Assembly: GCA_036518955.1 (NCBI GenBank)
Contig: DATDMG010000010.1
Span: forward strand, 33,399 to 97,398
Reading direction: 5' to 3'
Length of the DNA stretch: 64,000 nt
Source: DATDMG01 sp036518955
GTDB taxonomy: Bacteria > Actinomycetota > Actinomycetes > Actinomycetales > Kineosporiaceae
The notes under the pieces: generated by a model
What the model saw: only the letters and a program-made list of their open reading frames with translations
What the model was told of the DNA's origin: nothing
The model's database searches: none
In this document: positions 31,849-40,575 of the stretch, one piece after another
Layout: each line of letters starts with the position of its first letter
How positions within the stretch are numbered: the stretch's first letter is position 1
Made by a program: the position numbers and the translations under genes

Positions 31849-33254
31849 GCGCCACGTCGGTCTCCGCCCGGATCCGCCGCCCGGCCGGTGGTGACCGGAC
31901 CCTGTTGCTCGCCAACGTCGGCGCGCGGGTCGGGGCCCTGGTCTCGCTCGGGGCCGCCACCGTCCTGGTGGCCCGCACCGGAGGCCCGGAGGCCGTCGGG
32001 CTGCTGGCGCTGCTCCGGGTGCTGCCCGGCCTGGTCGGGGTGATGGTCTCCTGCGGTCTGCCCGGCGCGGTGCCCTACTTCCTCTCGTCGAGCCGGGCGC
32101 GGTCGGGGCCGGTGCGGGACGACGGGGCCACGGCCGGGGCGAGCGTCCGGGCCACGCTGCTCGGGCTGGACGTCGCGGGTGCGCTGGCGGCCGGCCTCGT
32201 CTGGCTGGTGGGCGCACCGTTGCTGCACCGGGTGTTCTTCGCCGCCCAACCGCTCGCGCTGGTGGCGTGGTGCGCCTCGGCGGTGCTCACCCAGCAACTG
32301 GTGGCCGTCGGGAAGGCGCTGCTGCAGGGCGGCGACGACCTGGGTGCGGCCAACACGGCGATCCTCGCCGAGGAGGCCGCGTTCCTGCCCGCCTTCCTGC
32401 CGCTCCTGCCGATCCTGCGCGGGCCGGCCCTGCTCCTGGCGGCGCTGGTGGCCGCCGACGTCCTGGTGGCTGCGGGCATCTACCTGCGGTTGTGGCGTCG
32501 GGGGTTCTTCGCCGGCCTGCGCACCACGCGCCCGCACCGGCGGCTGGCCCGGGAGGTGACCCGCTACGGTGCCCGGGGCCAGCTCGGCAGCCTGCTCCTG
32601 CTGCTCAACCTCCGGCTGGACTTCGCCCTGCTCGGCGCGCTGGCCGGGCCCGCGGTCCTGGGGGTGTACTCGGTCGCCTCGAAGTACGCCGAGCTCCTCC
32701 GGCTGCCGGGACTCGCGGTGAGCTACGTGCTGTACCCCCGGTTCGCCCGGCAGGGCGCGTGGGTCGCGCGCACCCGCACCCGGCAGGCGCTTCCTCGGGC
32801 CGCGGCGCTGACGGCTCTGGCGGCGCTGCCCCTGGCGGCGTCCGCCCCGCTGCTGCTGCCCGTGGTGTACGGGCGCCAGTTCGCGCCCGCCGTCGGGCCG
32901 GCCCTGATCCTGCTGGGTGGCCTGGTCCTGGACGGCGCGGCGGGCCTGGTGACCGCCTACCTCTACGCGACCCGGCGTCCCGGCCGCAACTCGGCGGCGA
33001 TGGCGGCGGGGGTGGCCGTCACCGCGGTGCTGGACGTCCTGCTCATCCCGCGGCTGGCTGCGGTGGGGGCCGCCCTGGCGTCGGCCGCCGCCTACCTGGT
33101 GACCACCGGGGTGCTCGTCACGGTGTTCGCGGTCACCCGCGGACGGCCGGACGGCAGCCGGGCCGCCCCGGGGGACGACCGCCGGGCCGGCGGTGGTGAA
33201 CGTGCCGAGAGAGCTGATGAACCGGGCTCTGCCCGCGACCTGGAGGTGACGTGA
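31845..33254 (+). CDS. Wzx-like polysaccharide flippase (MATE/MVF superfamily)
   Basis: 469 residues with about twelve membrane helices in the polysaccharide-transporter pattern: LANVGARVGALVSLGAATV at the N-terminus, then ARYGARGQLGSLLLLLNLR-type helix 7 region (RYGARGQLGSLL) and GVYSVASKYAELLRLPG. It should move lipid-linked repeat units across the membrane to Wzy. The hydrophilic last 45 residues are cytoplasmic. It is linked by 4-bp overlap to wzy and by a stop/start junction to the next gene. Confidence 0.88.
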   Translation: MSATSVSARIRRPAGGDRTLLLANVGARVGALVSLGAATVLVARTGGPEAVGLLALLRVLPGLVGVMVSCGLPGAVPYFLSSSRARSGPVRDDGATAGASVRATLLGLDVAGALAAGLVWLVGAPLLHRVFFAAQPLALVAWCASAVLTQQLVAVGKALLQGGDDLGAANTAILAEEAAFLPAFLPLLPILRGPALLLAALVAADVLVAAGIYLRLWRRGFFAGLRTTRPHRRLAREVTRYGARGQLGSLLLLLNLRLDFALLGALAGPAVLGVYSVASKYAELLRLPGLAVSYVLYPRFARQGAWVARTRTRQALPRAAALTALAALPLAASAPLLLPVVYGRQFAPAVGPALILLGGLVLDGAAGLVTAYLYATRRPGRNSAAMAAGVAVTAVLDVLLIPRLAAVGAALASAAAYLVTTGVLVTVFAVTRGRPDGSRAAPGDDRRAGGGERAERADEPGSARDLEVT

Positions 33255-34360
33255 TGGGACGCCGGATCCGGGGCCGAGCCGCGACCGCCGTCGCGGTGCT
33301 CGCCGTCGCGGCCGTCGCGGCGGTGGTGGCCGTCGTGGTGGCGACGCATCGGGGCACGCCGGGCGGGGCGTCGCCGGCGCCGCCCGGCGCGACCTCGTCC
33401 GTGGCGGACGGCTCCGCGCGGGCGGGCGGCACGAGCGCCCCGGGGACGGCGACGATCGCCCCGGGGGACCGCTACCGCGGCGCCATCGGCGTGGCCGCCT
33501 CCCGCGGGTTGCACGTCTGGTTGGAGGTCGATCTCGTCAAACGCTGGCTGGCCGGACGGGCGGCGTTCGACGAGGGGGTACGCCGGGTGGCCGGGCTGGC
33601 CCGGGCTCCCGGGGTGGTGGGCTTCAAGGTCGCCGACGAACTCGGCTACCAGGACGGGACGACGTCCGCGGACCAGATCCTCGCCTTCCTGCACGACACC
33701 GCCACCGCGCTGCGCGCGGTGGCCCCGGGCAAGCGGATCCTCGTCGACATGGTCGTCCCGGAGCTCGGCTGTCTGCCCGGGGTGACGCCGGCGCCGGTCT
33801 GGGCGCAGGCGGCGATGGCGCAGGAGCGCGGCCGGTACCCGCAGCTCGCGCTCGACCAGGTGGACCGGTACGTGCGCTCCGGCACGTTCGACGTCCTCGA
33901 CGTCAGCACGGGGCTGCGCGCGGGCAGCACCTATGCGCGGTGGGGCACCGATCGGGACGCGGCCCAGCGGGCCGGCTGGGCCGAGATCCGCAGCCGGGGC
34001 TGGGGGACCTCGGTCCGGGTGCAGTCCCGCAAGGCGCTGGCGGAGGCGGAGGGCTGGACCGGGTCGACGGCGGAGGCGGAGGCGGACCTGCGCACGTGGG
34101 TCGACATCCCGCTGCAGGAGGGGGCCGCCGCGGTCGACGTCTGGACCTGGGCGCAGCACTACCGCGGCCGGGTCTTCGCCCTGGTGGCAACCGGTGGCGG
34201 GAGCAACCCGCTGTGGGACGGCCTGGTGCGGCGTCGCACCGACGGCCGGGTTCTCTTCACCCACTTCACCCCCAGCACGACCCGGGACGACGTCCAGGGC
34301 GACCTCGCCCGGCTCGCCACCGGGTTCACCGACGTGTTCATGGCCACCGGCACCGGCTGA
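33254..34360 (+). CDS. Secreted glycosidase-like (TIM-barrel type) protein, substrate unknown
   Basis: 368 residues. An N-terminal signal-anchor (about 7-32, Ala/Val-rich) and a Gly/Ser/Pro linker lead into a 290-residue domain with the strand-and-acid pattern of a (beta/alpha)8 hydrolase: VVGFKVADELGY, ILVDMVVPELG, FDVLDVSTGL, VRVQSRKALAEAE and VDVWTWAQHY. The conserved acids in KVADE and VPE are candidate catalytic residues, but no named glycoside hydrolase family is certain. In a Wzx/Wzy locus such a protein usually trims or releases the polymer outside the cell. ATG 33254 follows GGAGGTGAC; the stop of the flippase overlaps it. Confidence 0.6.
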   Translation: MGRRIRGRAATAVAVLAVAAVAAVVAVVVATHRGTPGGASPAPPGATSSVADGSARAGGTSAPGTATIAPGDRYRGAIGVAASRGLHVWLEVDLVKRWLAGRAAFDEGVRRVAGLARAPGVVGFKVADELGYQDGTTSADQILAFLHDTATALRAVAPGKRILVDMVVPELGCLPGVTPAPVWAQAAMAQERGRYPQLALDQVDRYVRSGTFDVLDVSTGLRAGSTYARWGTDRDAAQRAGWAEIRSRGWGTSVRVQSRKALAEAEGWTGSTAEAEADLRTWVDIPLQEGAAAVDVWTWAQHYRGRVFALVATGGGSNPLWDGLVRRRTDGRVLFTHFTPSTTRDDVQGDLARLATGFTDVFMATGTG

Positions 34361-34502
34361 CCCCGACCCGGGGGCCGGACGACGCGACCGGGCCGCTCCC
34401 GGGCGCCGGTGCGGAGCGCGCCCTCAGGTCATTACCAGGTGTTACTTAAACCTTACCAAGAGTTGTTTGACGATGTACCGCCCATCGACGACGGAGGCTC
34501 CC

Positions 34503-35531
34503 ATGGACGACGACGGGCCGAGCCCGGGACGGGTCGTGCTGATCGGCGCGGTGCACGAGGCGCTGCCGGCGCTGCAGGCGCTGCTCGCGCTCGGCGTCCG
34601 GCTGACGGGCGTGGTCACGGCACCGGAGGCCAGGTCCGGCACGATGTCCGGCTACGTCGACCTGGCCGTGCCGCTCGTCGGGAGCGACGTCCCGATCCTG
34701 CGCACCGGCGACGTGAACGACCGCGCCTGCGTCGAGCACATCGCCCGGATGCGCCCGGACGTCATCGTCGTGGTCGGCTGGTCGCAACTCGTCGGCGCCG
34801 CGCTGCTGGCGGTCCCGCCCCGCGGGTGCGTCGGTTTCCACGCCTCGCTGCTGCCCCACGGCCGCGGCCGGGCTCCGGTGAACTGGGCAGTCATCCACGG
34901 CGAGCACGTCACCGGGAACACCATGATGCTGCTCGCGCCCGGGGCGGACACCGGCCCGGTGCTCGCCCAGCGGCGAATCCCGATCGGGCCGCACGACACC
35001 TGCGCCGACATCTACGACGCCGTCGGGCGGGCCGGCGCGGACATGCTCGCGGAACAGCTCCCGCGGCTCCTGGCCGGCTCCGCTCGACCCGCGGCGCAGC
35101 GCGAGGAGCTCGCCACCCACTGGCCACGCAGGACGCCGGACATGGGGATCATCGACTGGGACCGGCCGGCCGCCGCCGTCCACGACTGGATCCGGGCCCA
35201 GACCGCGCCCTACCCGGGCGCCTTCACCCACCGGGCCGGGCGCCGCGTGATGGTGTGGCGGTCGGTGCCGCCCCGCCCGCCCGACCCGATCGGCCCGGCG
35301 GGGCAGGTGCTGTGCGCGGACGTGGGCGGCCTGCGGGTCGGCACCGCGAACGGGTCCGTGCTGGTCACCGAGGCCGGCGACCCGGGTGGCCCGATCGAGC
35401 CGGCCGGGCTGTGGTACCGGCGGCAGGGCTGGGCGGTGGGGGAGACCTTCGATCACGTCGACCCGGCGGTCTCGGCGTGGGCGCTCGGCCTGGCGCCCCG
35501 GCCCGCACCCCTGCTGGGAGCGGTCCGGTGA
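34503..35531 (+). CDS. Formyltransferase (sugar N-formyltransferase-like)
   Basis: 342 residues. The N-terminal domain follows the methionyl-tRNA/sugar N-formyltransferase fold: FHASLLPHGRGRAPVNWAVI with His113, then GNTMMLLAPGADTGPVLAQR with Asp149. A C-terminal FMT-like barrel follows (IDWDRPAAAVHDWIRA, PYPGAF). The usual triad is Asn-His-Asp; the Asn position (two before His113) reads Gly111, so the triad is incomplete here. Next to a 4,6-dehydratase and an aminotransferase, the likely reaction is N-formylation of a 4-amino-4,6-dideoxysugar using N10-formyl-tetrahydrofolate. ATG 34503 has GGAGG. A 142-bp AT-richer gap upstream may contain a second promoter. Confidence 0.85.
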   Translation: MDDDGPSPGRVVLIGAVHEALPALQALLALGVRLTGVVTAPEARSGTMSGYVDLAVPLVGSDVPILRTGDVNDRACVEHIARMRPDVIVVVGWSQLVGAALLAVPPRGCVGFHASLLPHGRGRAPVNWAVIHGEHVTGNTMMLLAPGADTGPVLAQRRIPIGPHDTCADIYDAVGRAGADMLAEQLPRLLAGSARPAAQREELATHWPRRTPDMGIIDWDRPAAAVHDWIRAQTAPYPGAFTHRAGRRVMVWRSVPPRPPDPIGPAGQVLCADVGGLRVGTANGSVLVTEAGDPGGPIEPAGLWYRRQGWAVGETFDHVDPAVSAWALGLAPRPAPLLGAVR

Positions 35532-36187
35532 GCGTCGTCGTGGTGGCCGCCCACCCGGACGACGAGATCCTCGGTGCGGGTGCGACACTCGCCCGGCACG
35601 CGCGGACCGACGAGGTGCACGCCGTGGTGCTGTCCGAGGGCGCCACCAGCCGTTACGCGGCCGGCATGGTGGCCGACCTGGAGAAGGCCGGCCGGGCGGC
35701 CGCGGAGCGGATCGGCTTCGCCTCCGTGCGCTTCGAGCAGCTCCCCGACCAGCGGCTGGACGGCGTCCCGCTGATCGAGGTGACCCAGCTGGTCGAGGGC
35801 ATTCTCGACGAGCTCGCGCCGACCGTCGTCTACACGCACTTCCCCGGGGACGTGAACCGCGACCACGGGGTGGTCGCCGCCGCGACCTGGACCGCGTGCC
35901 GGCCCTACCGGCGGCCCGCGCTGCGCCGCCTGGCTGCGTTCGAGACCCCCTCGTCGACGGAGTGGGGTGCTCCGGTGACGGGACCCGGGTTCACCCCGAC
36001 CGTCTTCGTCGACGTCCGGGAGACGCTGGCGACGAAGCTCGCCGCGATGGAGTGCTACGCCGGCGAACTGCGCGACTACCCTCACCCGCGCTCGCTGCGC
36101 GCCCTGACCGAACGGGCCTCGTACTGGGGCAGCGTCTGCGGGCTGGAGTACGCCGAGCCTTTCGCGGTGCTGCGCGAGGTGTGGTGA
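35528..36187 (+). CDS. PIG-L/LmbE-family zinc-dependent deacetylase
   Basis: 219 residues with the family signature AAHPDDEILGAGAT (7-20; His9, Asp11 and Asp12 are metal or catalytic residues), VLSEGATSRY and the late metal motif THFPGDVNRDH (His-x-x-Asp-His type). These enzymes remove acetyl groups from N-acetylglucosamine-type substrates such as GlcNAc-PI, mycothiol precursors or antibiotic intermediates. Here it probably de-N-acetylates the nucleotide sugar or the lipid-linked sugar, which would provide a free amine for the formyltransferase encoded just upstream. GTG 35528 overlaps the previous stop, and the next ATG overlaps its stop. Confidence 0.88.
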   Translation: MSVVVVAAHPDDEILGAGATLARHARTDEVHAVVLSEGATSRYAAGMVADLEKAGRAAAERIGFASVRFEQLPDQRLDGVPLIEVTQLVEGILDELAPTVVYTHFPGDVNRDHGVVAAATWTACRPYRRPALRRLAAFETPSSTEWGAPVTGPGFTPTVFVDVRETLATKLAAMECYAGELRDYPHPRSLRALTERASYWGSVCGLEYAEPFAVLREVW

Positions 36188-36891
36188 TGGCCGGCCCTCC
36201 CGAGCGGGCGGTCGGGCCCGCGGTCGGCGCGCCGGGCGGTGGCGTGCTCGCGCCGGCGATCCGTTACCGGGACAGCCGGCTGCGCCGCATCGTCGACGTC
36301 CTGCTGGTGCTGACCGGCCTGCTGGTCCTGCTGCCGCTGCTCGTGGCCCTCGCCGTCGCCGTCCGGCTCGACACCCGGGGCCCGGCGCTGTTCCGGCAGG
36401 TGCGGGTGGGCCGCGGCGGCAAGCCGTTCGAGATCCTCAAGTTCCGCTCGATGGTGGTGACGCCGGCCGGTTCGGGACCGCAGGTCAGCGGATGTCGGGA
36501 TCCTCGGATCACCCGCGTCGGGAGGGTGCTGCGCGGCACACGCCTCGACGAACTGCCTCAGCTCGTGAACGTTCTGCGCGGCGAGATGACCGTCTTCGGG
36601 CCGCGTGCCGAGGTCCCGCGCTACGTCGACCACTACACCCCCCGGGAGCGCTGCCTGCTCGACGTCCGGCCCGGAATCGTCGGTGCGGGCCAGCTGATGT
36701 TCGCCCAGGACCAGGCGGCCGCGCTGGACGAGGCCGACGATCCCGAGCGGCACTACCTGGACCATCAGCTCCACCCGAAGCTCGCGCTCGATCTGGCCTA
36801 TCTGGACGCGCGCGGCCCGTGGGGCGACCTGAGGCTGGCCTGCGCGACGGCGAGGTATCTGACCGGGCGGCAGCGCGTTCCGAAGAGCTGA
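36187..36891 (+). CDS. Initiating phosphoglycosyltransferase (bacterial sugar transferase, PglC/WbaP core)
   Basis: 234 residues, the monotopic phosphoglycosyltransferase core. A membrane segment (about 36-58) is followed by RGPALFRQVRVGRGGKPFEILKFRSM-type wording (visible as QVRVGRGGKPFEILKFRSM), then the LRGTRLDELPQLVNVLRGEM segment, FGPRAEVP and VRPGIVGAGQ, where family members usually read PGITG. It transfers a sugar phosphate to undecaprenyl phosphate and so starts repeat-unit assembly. The long N-terminal membrane domain of WbaP is absent. It is the last gene of the operon; no terminator was found after it. Confidence 0.93.
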   Translation: MAGPPERAVGPAVGAPGGGVLAPAIRYRDSRLRRIVDVLLVLTGLLVLLPLLVALAVAVRLDTRGPALFRQVRVGRGGKPFEILKFRSMVVTPAGSGPQVSGCRDPRITRVGRVLRGTRLDELPQLVNVLRGEMTVFGPRAEVPRYVDHYTPRERCLLDVRPGIVGAGQLMFAQDQAAALDEADDPERHYLDHQLHPKLALDLAYLDARGPWGDLRLACATARYLTGRQRVPKS

Positions 36892-36991
36892 GCCATCGGC
36901 ACCTCGTCCGGTTTTGTGGTGAAAGCGCAACGCAAAGAGGGCGATAACTATAACCTAAGAGACGGTAACGCAGGGTCGGGTCGCCCTCGAG

Positions 36992-37798
36992 GTGACGACC
37001 CCGGTGTCGTCCTGTGGCGTCACGGGGGTGACCTCTGTGTGGCATTGGGGTTATGGGGGCCAGGTGGAGCAGCGAGGCGGCCGGGTGGAGCTCATCGGCG
37101 GCGATCTGTTCGCCGTTCCGGGGCAGGTGCCCGCGGATCCGCACCAGGAGGCACGCCGTCGACGGCAGCTGGATCACGACCTCCAGCACGGCCTCGCGAC
37201 GATAGCCCTCCTGGCGGAGGCGGTCCAGGGTGGCGCAGGGCTGGAACGTGAGGCGGCCGAACGACTTCGTCACCTGCAGTCCGAGGTGCGGCGGCTGGCT
37301 CTGTTGCTGGCGGAGGAGTTCCAGGACGATCCGGCCGCGGACGTCGACGGCCCGGTCAGGGTGGACCTCGTCGTCCGGGAGGTCTGCAAGGTTCTGGCCG
37401 CCACCAGCGCCGTCCCCGTCGATGCCGTCACCGAGCCGGTCCACTGCGCGGTGGGTCCGGGCAGCCTGTGGCGGGTTCTCTCCAACTTGACCGACAACGC
37501 GATCCGGGCCGTGGCGGGCCGTGGCCGTGTCCAGATCCGCGTCCGGGCTCGCGACAGTCTCGCGATCGTCGAGGTGGACGACTCCGGCCCGGGTTTCGGG
37601 CTCGGCGGGGCAGGGCTCGCCTCGCTCGGGCTCGGGATCGTCCAGGACTTCGTCGCCCGCTACGACGGAACGCTCGAGATCGGGGCCGGCTCCCTCGGCG
37701 GATGCCGGGTGCGGATCAGCTTGGCGGCCGTACCCGTTCTCGGCCTCGTCGACTCCGCGGCGTCCTCTGCCGCGGCGGACACCCCCGCCACCCGGTGA
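36992..37798 (+). CDS. Soluble histidine kinase without sensor domain
   Basis: Up to 268 residues. A dimerisation helix region with LDHDLQHGLATIALLAEAV (the probable phospho-His segment) is followed by an HATPase domain: VLSNLTDNAIRAV (N box), VDDSGPGFG (G1) and LGLGIVQDF (G2). It has no membrane helix and almost no sequence before the His box, so sensing is probably done by a partner. The GTG at 36992 is the longest start; downstream GTG codons at 37064 and 37085 are equally possible. The AT-rich stretch at about 36941-36960, with TATAAC, may be its promoter. It is 12 bp upstream of its likely partner, the LuxR regulator. Confidence 0.8.
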   Translation: MTTPVSSCGVTGVTSVWHWGYGGQVEQRGGRVELIGGDLFAVPGQVPADPHQEARRRRQLDHDLQHGLATIALLAEAVQGGAGLEREAAERLRHLQSEVRRLALLLAEEFQDDPAADVDGPVRVDLVVREVCKVLAATSAVPVDAVTEPVHCAVGPGSLWRVLSNLTDNAIRAVAGRGRVQIRVRARDSLAIVEVDDSGPGFGLGGAGLASLGLGIVQDFVARYDGTLEIGAGSLGGCRVRISLAAVPVLGLVDSAASSAAADTPATR

Positions 37799-37810
37799 GG
37801 AGGCGAGGCG

Positions 37811-38509
37811 ATGAGAATCGCGGTGTGTGACGATCACAGCGTCTTCGCCGAGTCACTGGCCGTGCTGCTCACCCGGAACGGCCACACCGTCACGGCGGTG
37901 ACGAGTCGACCGGCCGAGGCGGCGCAGGCGCTGCGCGAGCGGCCGACGGACATCTGCCTGCTGGACAGGGCCTTTCCGGAGGGGGACGGCGTCGACCACG
38001 TCAGCACGTTGTTGCAGGCGGCTCCCGACTGCAAGATCCTTGTGGTCAGTGCGCAGATCGACGCCGACACCGTGAGCCGGGGCGTGGCCAACCGCGTCTG
38101 CGGGTTCGCCCGCAAGCAGCAGCCCATCGCGGAACTGTTGCGGGCCATCGAACGCGTCGCCGCGGGTGAGTTCTGGATGCCGGACGACCTGCTCGTCGCG
38201 ACGCTCAGCATGCGGCGTAGCCGATCCAGACCGGTGCCGGGATCGGCGGGTGACGCCTGCCGCCACTTCACCAGACGGGAACGTGAGGTGCTGCAAGGGA
38301 TCGTGCGCGGATGGACCACCACCCAACTGGCCCGGTCGATGGGGATGACGACGGCCACGGTGCGCGGGCACGTCCAGGGTGTGCTGAGCAAGCTCGGTGT
38401 CCACAGCCGGCTCAAGGCCGCCGTCCTCGTCGTCCGGGAAGGGATCGTCGAGGCCGACACGGGGGAGTGGCTGCTGCCCGACACCGCCGAACAGGCGACC
38501 GGGCTGTGA
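37811..38509 (+). CDS. LuxR/NarL-type response regulator
   Basis: 232 residues: receiver (1-120) with acidic pair VCDDH, phosphoacceptor Asp52 in CLLDRAFPEGDG, Ser in VVSAQ and Lys in FARKQQ; LuxR HTH near 155-210 (FTRREREVLQGI, TTQLARSMGMTTATVRGHVQGV). Unlike the regulator at the left end of the polysaccharide locus, it keeps the Asp and has a kinase beside it. The two LuxR regulators flank the operon. ATG 37811 has GAGGAGGCGAGG. The beta-helix gene 125 bp downstream could be a target. Confidence 0.92.
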   Translation: MRIAVCDDHSVFAESLAVLLTRNGHTVTAVTSRPAEAAQALRERPTDICLLDRAFPEGDGVDHVSTLLQAAPDCKILVVSAQIDADTVSRGVANRVCGFARKQQPIAELLRAIERVAAGEFWMPDDLLVATLSMRRSRSRPVPGSAGDACRHFTRREREVLQGIVRGWTTTQLARSMGMTTATVRGHVQGVLSKLGVHSRLKAAVLVVREGIVEADTGEWLLPDTAEQATGL

Positions 38510-38634
38510 CAGTACCCGTCGGTCCCGTCAGGAATCGTAGAGGATTACGCCCGGTGGGGGGCCCGGAACGTGGTCCGTCCAGGCAACACTGATCACATCG
38601 CGCGCTCCCCCACGCGCGGACCAGTGGAGGTGAA

Positions 38635-40089
38635 ATGATCACTATGCTCCGAGGTGCCGACCGGTCTGCGGGTACCGAACCGTCCGCCGGGTCCGGCGTG
38701 CCACGGAATGTCGGCGCCGTTCGAGAGTCCGTCCCCATCGGCCGACGCACGTGGTGCGTCGGCCGGCGTCGGCCGGCGGCCCGCTGCGCGGTGCTCGGTG
38801 CCACGGCCCTGATCGGAACGACGCTGTACGCCCCGGCCGCCCACGCCGTCGCGAGCACCCTCTACGTCGGCGCGCACAGCTGCTCCGACACCGGGTCCGG
38901 CACCCAGACGCAGCCGTACTGCACGATCGCCAAGGCGGCCGCCGTCGCGGTCGCCGGGCAGACGGTCGAGGTGGCGGCAGGCTCGTACGGCGGCGGGATC
39001 ACCCTCGGGCACAGCGGAAGTGCGGGTGCGCCGATCACCGTGCGGTCGGCGTCCGGAGCGACGGTACAGGTCACCGGGGGCGTGAACGGGTTCTTGGTGT
39101 CCGGCAAGTCGTATGTCACCATCAGCGGCTTCACGGTGTCCGGCACCACGTCCTACGGCATCGCGATCATGTCCTCGAACCATGTGACCGTGTCGGGCAA
39201 CACGGTGACCGGCAGCGGCAAACCCGTCTCGGGCCAGACGGCTGCCGGCATCTACCTGGCGGCCGACAGCGCCTCGGTGGTGGCCGGCAACACGGCGGAC
39301 CGCAACAGCAGCCACGGCATCTACCTGACGACCGGCACGACGAGCACCGAGGTCAGCGGGAACGAGGCGAGCTTCAACGCCGAGGGTTATCGCCGCAACG
39401 CCAATGGGATCAGCGTGATCGGCCCCGGGAACGTGGTGTCGCGCAACGTCACCCACGACAACGAGGACTCCGGGATCGAGTTCTACCCGGGCGGGAACGG
39501 CAATCTCGCCACCTTGAACGTTACCTACAACAACGGGGATCACGGGATCGACAATCTGAACGTGACCGGTGGCCGGATCATCGGCAACACCGTCTATCAC
39601 AACTGCACGACCGGAATCAATGTGGAAGGGACGTCGGGGACGTATCTCGTCGTCAACAACATCGCCGTCGACAACGCGGTGTACCCGGCGTACAACGGCG
39701 TCAGCTGCAGCCGACGTGCCGGAAACATCGGCATCTGGGACTCGGCGCCGTCGAGCACCACGGTCGATCACAATCTCGTGTACCTGTCGAAGGCGGGCAC
39801 GATGTACGTCTTCGGCTCCGGGTACACCTCGCTGGCGGCGATGCAGGCCGCCACCGGGCAGGAGCGGCACGGCGTCCAGGCGGACCCGCGCTTCGGCTCC
39901 GCCGGCTCGGGCGGCTTCCCACTGCGGTCAGGTTCGCCGGCGATCGACATCGGGACCTCCTCACCGCCCGACGAGCCGTCGACCGACCTGCTCGGCCACC
40001 CCCGCGTGGACGTTGCCTCCGTGCCGAACAGCCCGGACGGCGGACCACGCCCCTACGACGACCTTGGTGCCTACGAGTTCCAGGGGTGA
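38635..40089 (+). CDS. Secreted right-handed parallel beta-helix protein
   Basis: 484 residues. A long basic N-terminal region ends in a signal peptide (VLGATALIGTTLYAPAAHA, cleavage near 68). The mature part begins TLYVGAHSCSDTGSGTQTQP, typical of DUF1565/pectate-lyase-like proteins, and then runs through many 20-25-residue coils with NxV/GNT steps (VTVSGNTVTGSG, VVAGNTADRNSSHGIYL, YNNGDHGIDNLN). The C-terminal RVDVASVPNSPDGG and DLGAYEFQG is common in polysaccharide-degrading or -epimerising beta-helix proteins. It could be a lyase or epimerase acting on the exopolysaccharide, but no catalytic residues can be fixed. ATG 38635 has GGAGGTGAA. Confidence 0.85.
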   Translation: MITMLRGADRSAGTEPSAGSGVPRNVGAVRESVPIGRRTWCVGRRRPAARCAVLGATALIGTTLYAPAAHAVASTLYVGAHSCSDTGSGTQTQPYCTIAKAAAVAVAGQTVEVAAGSYGGGITLGHSGSAGAPITVRSASGATVQVTGGVNGFLVSGKSYVTISGFTVSGTTSYGIAIMSSNHVTVSGNTVTGSGKPVSGQTAAGIYLAADSASVVAGNTADRNSSHGIYLTTGTTSTEVSGNEASFNAEGYRRNANGISVIGPGNVVSRNVTHDNEDSGIEFYPGGNGNLATLNVTYNNGDHGIDNLNVTGGRIIGNTVYHNCTTGINVEGTSGTYLVVNNIAVDNAVYPAYNGVSCSRRAGNIGIWDSAPSSTTVDHNLVYLSKAGTMYVFGSGYTSLAAMQAATGQERHGVQADPRFGSAGSGGFPLRSGSPAIDIGTSSPPDEPSTDLLGHPRVDVASVPNSPDGGPRPYDDLGAYEFQG

Positions 40090-40450
40090 GTGCGCGCGGC
40101 GGCGCCACGCGCACGGCCGGGGCGCCGGCTCCCGGACCGTCGCCGTCCCAGCCCCCGTCGCCCGACGCGGCCTCGCCCGATCCGCTGGCCGGGCTCGACC
40201 CCGTGACCGGCCCGGCGGTTGACGCGCCCGCCTTCGGCCGGGACACCAGGGCCGGCGGACTCATCTCCTGGCAGCAGCAGATCCTGGCGGCCGATCCGGT
40301 TCCCGGCACCGAGGACCTGACCCTGATCTGGGTGGGTTGTGCGTCTCCGATGTCGGTAACACGTCGGTACGGCGCTCGTTCGACTCGTGCCGCGCCTTCA
40401 TGACGCCGTCGCTGAGCACGGACTACCCGCTGTTCATCGTCGGGGTGTGA
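40090..40450 (+). pseudogene. Degraded coding fragment between the beta-helix and protease genes
   Basis: Two reading frames each hold a stretch of normal protein composition. One covers about 40090-40403 (GRDTRAGGLISWQQQILAADP, then LTLIWVGCASPM), and a second, one base out of register, covers about 40332-40450 (GNTSVRRSFDSCRAFMTP and DYPLFIVGV before a TGA). Joined by a single frameshift they would give about 115 residues of a secreted-type protein. I do not recognise the family. It could equally be two chance frames. Confidence 0.35.
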
Positions 40451-40575
40451 GGACGCCGTCGTCGAGGACGTGCCGGATGAGGCCGCTCCGGCCGTGGCTG
40501 TCCCCCTCCGGACGAGTCCCGGACGGGACGGTCCCGGAGTGGGGGGGACGAGGTGCCGTGCGCGAGGATCGAGGC

